Shown: positions 61,906 through 64,000 of the stretch, one piece after another
Layout: each line of letters begins with the position of its first letter
Numbering within the stretch: the stretch's first letter is position 1
Origin: Pseudomonas vranovensis DSM 16006
GTDB lineage: Bacteria > Pseudomonadota > Gammaproteobacteria > Pseudomonadales > Pseudomonadaceae
Assembly: GCF_000425805.1 (NCBI RefSeq)
Contig: NZ_KE384458.1
Span: forward strand, 67,014 to 131,013
Direction: 5' to 3'
Length of the DNA stretch: 64,000 nucleotides
Made by a program: the position numbers and the translations under genes
Notes under the pieces: generated by a model
What the model saw: only the letters and a program-made list of their open reading frames with translations
The model's database searches: none
Told to the model about the DNA's origin: nothing

Positions 61906-63518
61906 AACACCTGGCGCAGAATCCAGTACAGCCCGCCGGCCATCACGATCGCCGCAGGCAGGGTCAGTACCCAGGCCATCATCAGGTTGACGATGGTGCG
62001 CATCTGCAGCCCCGAGCCATTGGCAACCATGGTCCCGGCCACCCCTGATGACAACACATGGGTGGTCGAGACGGGCATGCCGTACATGTCCGCCACGCCA
62101 ATGGTACACATCGCTACCAATTCTGCCGAAGCACCCTGGGCATAGGTCAGGTGGGTCTTGCCGATCTTTTCCCCGACTGTGACCACGATCCGTCGCCAGC
62201 CCACCATGGTGCCCAGGCCCAGGGCAATGGCCACGGCAATCTTGACCCACAGTGGAATGTAGCGGGTGGCGTCATCGAGCTGGCGCTTGAACAGTTGCAC
62301 CTTGTCCTGGGTATCGGGTGTGAACGTGACCAGTTGGTGTTTGTTGATCAGGCGGATGGTTTCGCTGGTCAGGTACATGTCGTTGCGCACGTTGGCCATC
62401 GCCTCGGCGGGCACGCGGTTGAGGGAACCGTAGCCTTTTACTTCCTCGCCAATCGAGCCCGCCAGGGCAGCCAGGGCCGGGACCAGCTCAGGGCTGGCGG
62501 TGGGCTGGCGAATGAAGTCGCTCAAGGTCTGGCGTGGGTCTGCCGTCAATAGTTGGGGGGCGCTTCGCTGCAAGGCGTGCTGGGTGACCTCGGCGACTGC
62601 TGCAAACTGCAGCGATTGCTCCGCCGGCATGGTGCGGTTCAGGGCGTAGGCCATGGGCAGGGTGCCCACAAGAATCAACATGATCAGGCCCATGCCTTTC
62701 TGGCCATCGTTGGAACCGTGGGCAAACGACACCCCGGTGCAGGTCAGAATCAGCAGGCCGCGAATCCACCAGGGCGGAGGCGTATTGCCCACGGGCGCCT
62801 GGTACAGGTCCTGGCGCTTGACCAGGTGGCGCAGCGCCAGCAGCAACAGCGCGGCGCAGGCAAAGCCCACCAGAGGCGAGAGCAACAGTGAATAACCGAC
62901 TTTCGCCGCCTGGGACCAGTCCACACCGCTGGTGCCGTCACGGCCGTGCATCAAGGCGTTGGCAACGCCGACGCCGATGATCGAGCCAATCAGGGTATGT
63001 GAGGACGAGGCCGGCAGCCCCAGCCACCAGGTGCCCAGGTTCCAGATAATGGCCGACAACAGCAGGGCGAACACCATGGCAAAGCCTGCCGAGGAGCCGA
63101 CCTTGAGGATCAGCTCGACCGGCAGCAGGGCAATGATGCCGAAGGCGACAGCGCCACTTGAAAGCAACACCCCGAGAAAGTTGAAAAAGCCAGACCAGAC
63201 CACGGCCACCGAGGCGGGCAGCGAGTGGGTATAGATCACCGTGGCCACCGCGTTGGCCGTGTCGTGAAAGCCATTGACGAACTCAAAGCCCAAGGCGATC
63301 AGCAGGGCCACCCCGAGCAGCAGGAAGGGTGTCCAGGTGGTGATCACCGTACCGGTGGCGTCGATGTCGCGAAACAGGCTCCAGGCGGTATAGAACAGTC
63401 CGCCCAGCAGTAAGCCGAAGAACAGGATCAGGGTATTTCGGCCGGGCTTGTGGTGCAGGCGCGGCCGTGGATCGGCTGTGGCCAGCGTTGGGTGGCTGGT
63501 CAGCGTCGGGGTAGTCAT
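61902..63518 (-). CDS. pitA: Pit-family inorganic phosphate transporter
   Basis: 538 residues with 10 or more membrane helices in two inverted halves, each with the PHO4 signature: GFEFVNGFHDTANAVATVIY in the N-half and VSFAHGSNDGQKGMGLIMLI plus a C-half repeat (GMPVSTTHVLSSGVAGTMVA). A central soluble loop of about 150 residues divides them. It carries divalent metal-phosphate complexes driven by protons with low affinity. The gene has its own promoter region of about 110 bases shared with the DUF488 gene. Confidence 0.93.
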   Translation of the reverse strand: MTTPTLTSHPTLATADPRPRLHHKPGRNTLILFFGLLLGGLFYTAWSLFRDIDATGTVITTWTPFLLLGVALLIALGFEFVNGFHDTANAVATVIYTHSLPASVAVVWSGFFNFLGVLLSSGAVAFGIIALLPVELILKVGSSAGFAMVFALLLSAIIWNLGTWWLGLPASSSHTLIGSIIGVGVANALMHGRDGTSGVDWSQAAKVGYSLLLSPLVGFACAALLLLALRHLVKRQDLYQAPVGNTPPPWWIRGLLILTCTGVSFAHGSNDGQKGMGLIMLILVGTLPMAYALNRTMPAEQSLQFAAVAEVTQHALQRSAPQLLTADPRQTLSDFIRQPTASPELVPALAALAGSIGEEVKGYGSLNRVPAEAMANVRNDMYLTSETIRLINKHQLVTFTPDTQDKVQLFKRQLDDATRYIPLWVKIAVAIALGLGTMVGWRRIVVTVGEKIGKTHLTYAQGASAELVAMCTIGVADMYGMPVSTTHVLSSGVAGTMVANGSGLQMRTIVNLMMAWVLTLPAAIVMAGGLYWILRQVF

Positions 63519-63631
63519 GATGACTCCGGGTTACGTTACCTCAGGCGTCCAGCATAAGAACTGTGCATGACGTCGACGTGACCTCGGTCAATAAATGCCT
63601 CTACGCTGACAGGATGAATGGGAGAAATCCG

Positions 63632-64000
63632 ATGATCCGTTGCAAGCGAGTCTATGATCCCTTGGCACCTGATGACGGACAGCGCGTGCTGGTCGATCGG
63701 CTATGGCCACGCAATAAACGCAAGGCCCAGTTGCAGGCACTGTGGCTGCCGGAAGTTGCGCCTTCGACCGCCTTGCGCCAGGCCTTCCATGGCGGTGAAG
63801 TGGACTTCGCCGGCTTCGCCGAACGCTACCGACAGGAGCTGGCCGCCCGGCCAGAGCATTGGTGGAAACTGCTGGGCATGGCCGAGCAGGGTGAGGTGAC
63901 CTTGCTCTATGCCGGCAAGGACACCGAGCACAACAATGCGCAGGTGCTGGCGGCGTGGCTGGAAGATGAACTGGAGCGGCGTGGCCCGTCGGCCTCGCCG
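63632..64000 (+). CDS. DUF488 family protein (3' end outside window)
   Basis: At least 123 residues, with no stop before the window edge. It begins MIRCKRVYDPLAPDDGQRVL, followed by VDRLWPRNKRKAQL and WWKLLGMAEQGEVTLLYAGK, the typical DUF488 pattern. The usual family length is about 115-125, so the gene probably ends just beyond the edge. Members are small uncharacterised proteins. A ribosome site (GGGAGAAATCCG) precedes the ATG. Divergent from pitA; no functional link is evident. Confidence 0.85.
   Translation, partial: MIRCKRVYDPLAPDDGQRVLVDRLWPRNKRKAQLQALWLPEVAPSTALRQAFHGGEVDFAGFAERYRQELAARPEHWWKLLGMAEQGEVTLLYAGKDTEHNNAQVLAAWLEDELERRGPSASP

Overview
The window is about 64 kb of a high-GC gammaproteobacterial chromosome. 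It is almost certainly a Pseudomonas of the putida/fluorescens lineage. The evidence is the second SOS cassette lexA2-imuA-imuB-dnaE2, the many REP palindromes built on GCGGGGCAAGCCCGCTCC, the DUF2790 protein, the CysI/DUF934 pair, and codon use dominated by G/C at the third position. No tRNA, rRNA, insertion sequence, prophage or CRISPR array was seen. This looks like ordinary chromosome with a strong accessory flavour.

Layout. 1-1862: 3' part missing of a TonB-dependent siderophore receptor with a Fur-box-like site upstream. 2.1-8.2 kb: an unusual receiver-LuxR-PAS-kinase-like regulator, divergent from a 1395-residue autotransporter. 8.2-14 kb: fosmidomycin-type efflux with an AraC regulator, a VOC protein, a membrane protein with ten CxxC motifs, and a diguanylate cyclase. 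14.1-15.3 kb: a deletion scar joining a LysR gene that lost its DNA-binding half to a tartrate dehydratase beta-subunit gene that lost its start and its partner. 15.5-21.2 kb: FadL-family porin, an AraC remnant, a methyltransferase, a GFA protein, HPP-CBS, a LysR regulator and a HAD phosphatase.

21.3-27.0 kb: the SOS mutagenesis operon lexA2-imuA-imuB-dnaE2, with a near-perfect LexA2 operator and an 11-G tract inside imuB. 27.2-32 kb: a LysR regulator with an aldo/keto reductase, divergent from a CoA-transferase/short-chain fatty acid permease operon. 32-37.7 kb: AhpD-like, MocR, DUF2790, dkgB, a RutR-like TetR, GNAT, tam and DUF2784. 37.7-45 kb: reductive pyrimidine (uracil/thymine) or hydantoin catabolism, with hydA-preT-preA divergent from an NCS1 permease and a beta-ureidopropionase-type amidase. 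The RutR-like gene is a plausible controller. 45.2-49 kb: a LysR / organophosphate-antiporter-like MFS / FAD oxidoreductase cassette of unknown substrate.

49.1-52 kb: a YeeN-type YebC protein and prpE. 52-53 kb: ZapE. 53.3-59.6 kb: a complete Csu-type (archaic chaperone-usher) pilus operon with four pilin-like subunits, chaperone, usher and two-domain tip adhesin. Its usher start region carries a TG repeat that puts the best ATG out of frame. 59.7-64 kb: sulfite/nitrite reductase with DUF934, a Pit phosphate transporter, and the start of a DUF488 gene.

All functional calls rest on reading the translated sequence and recalling family features. No database search was run.
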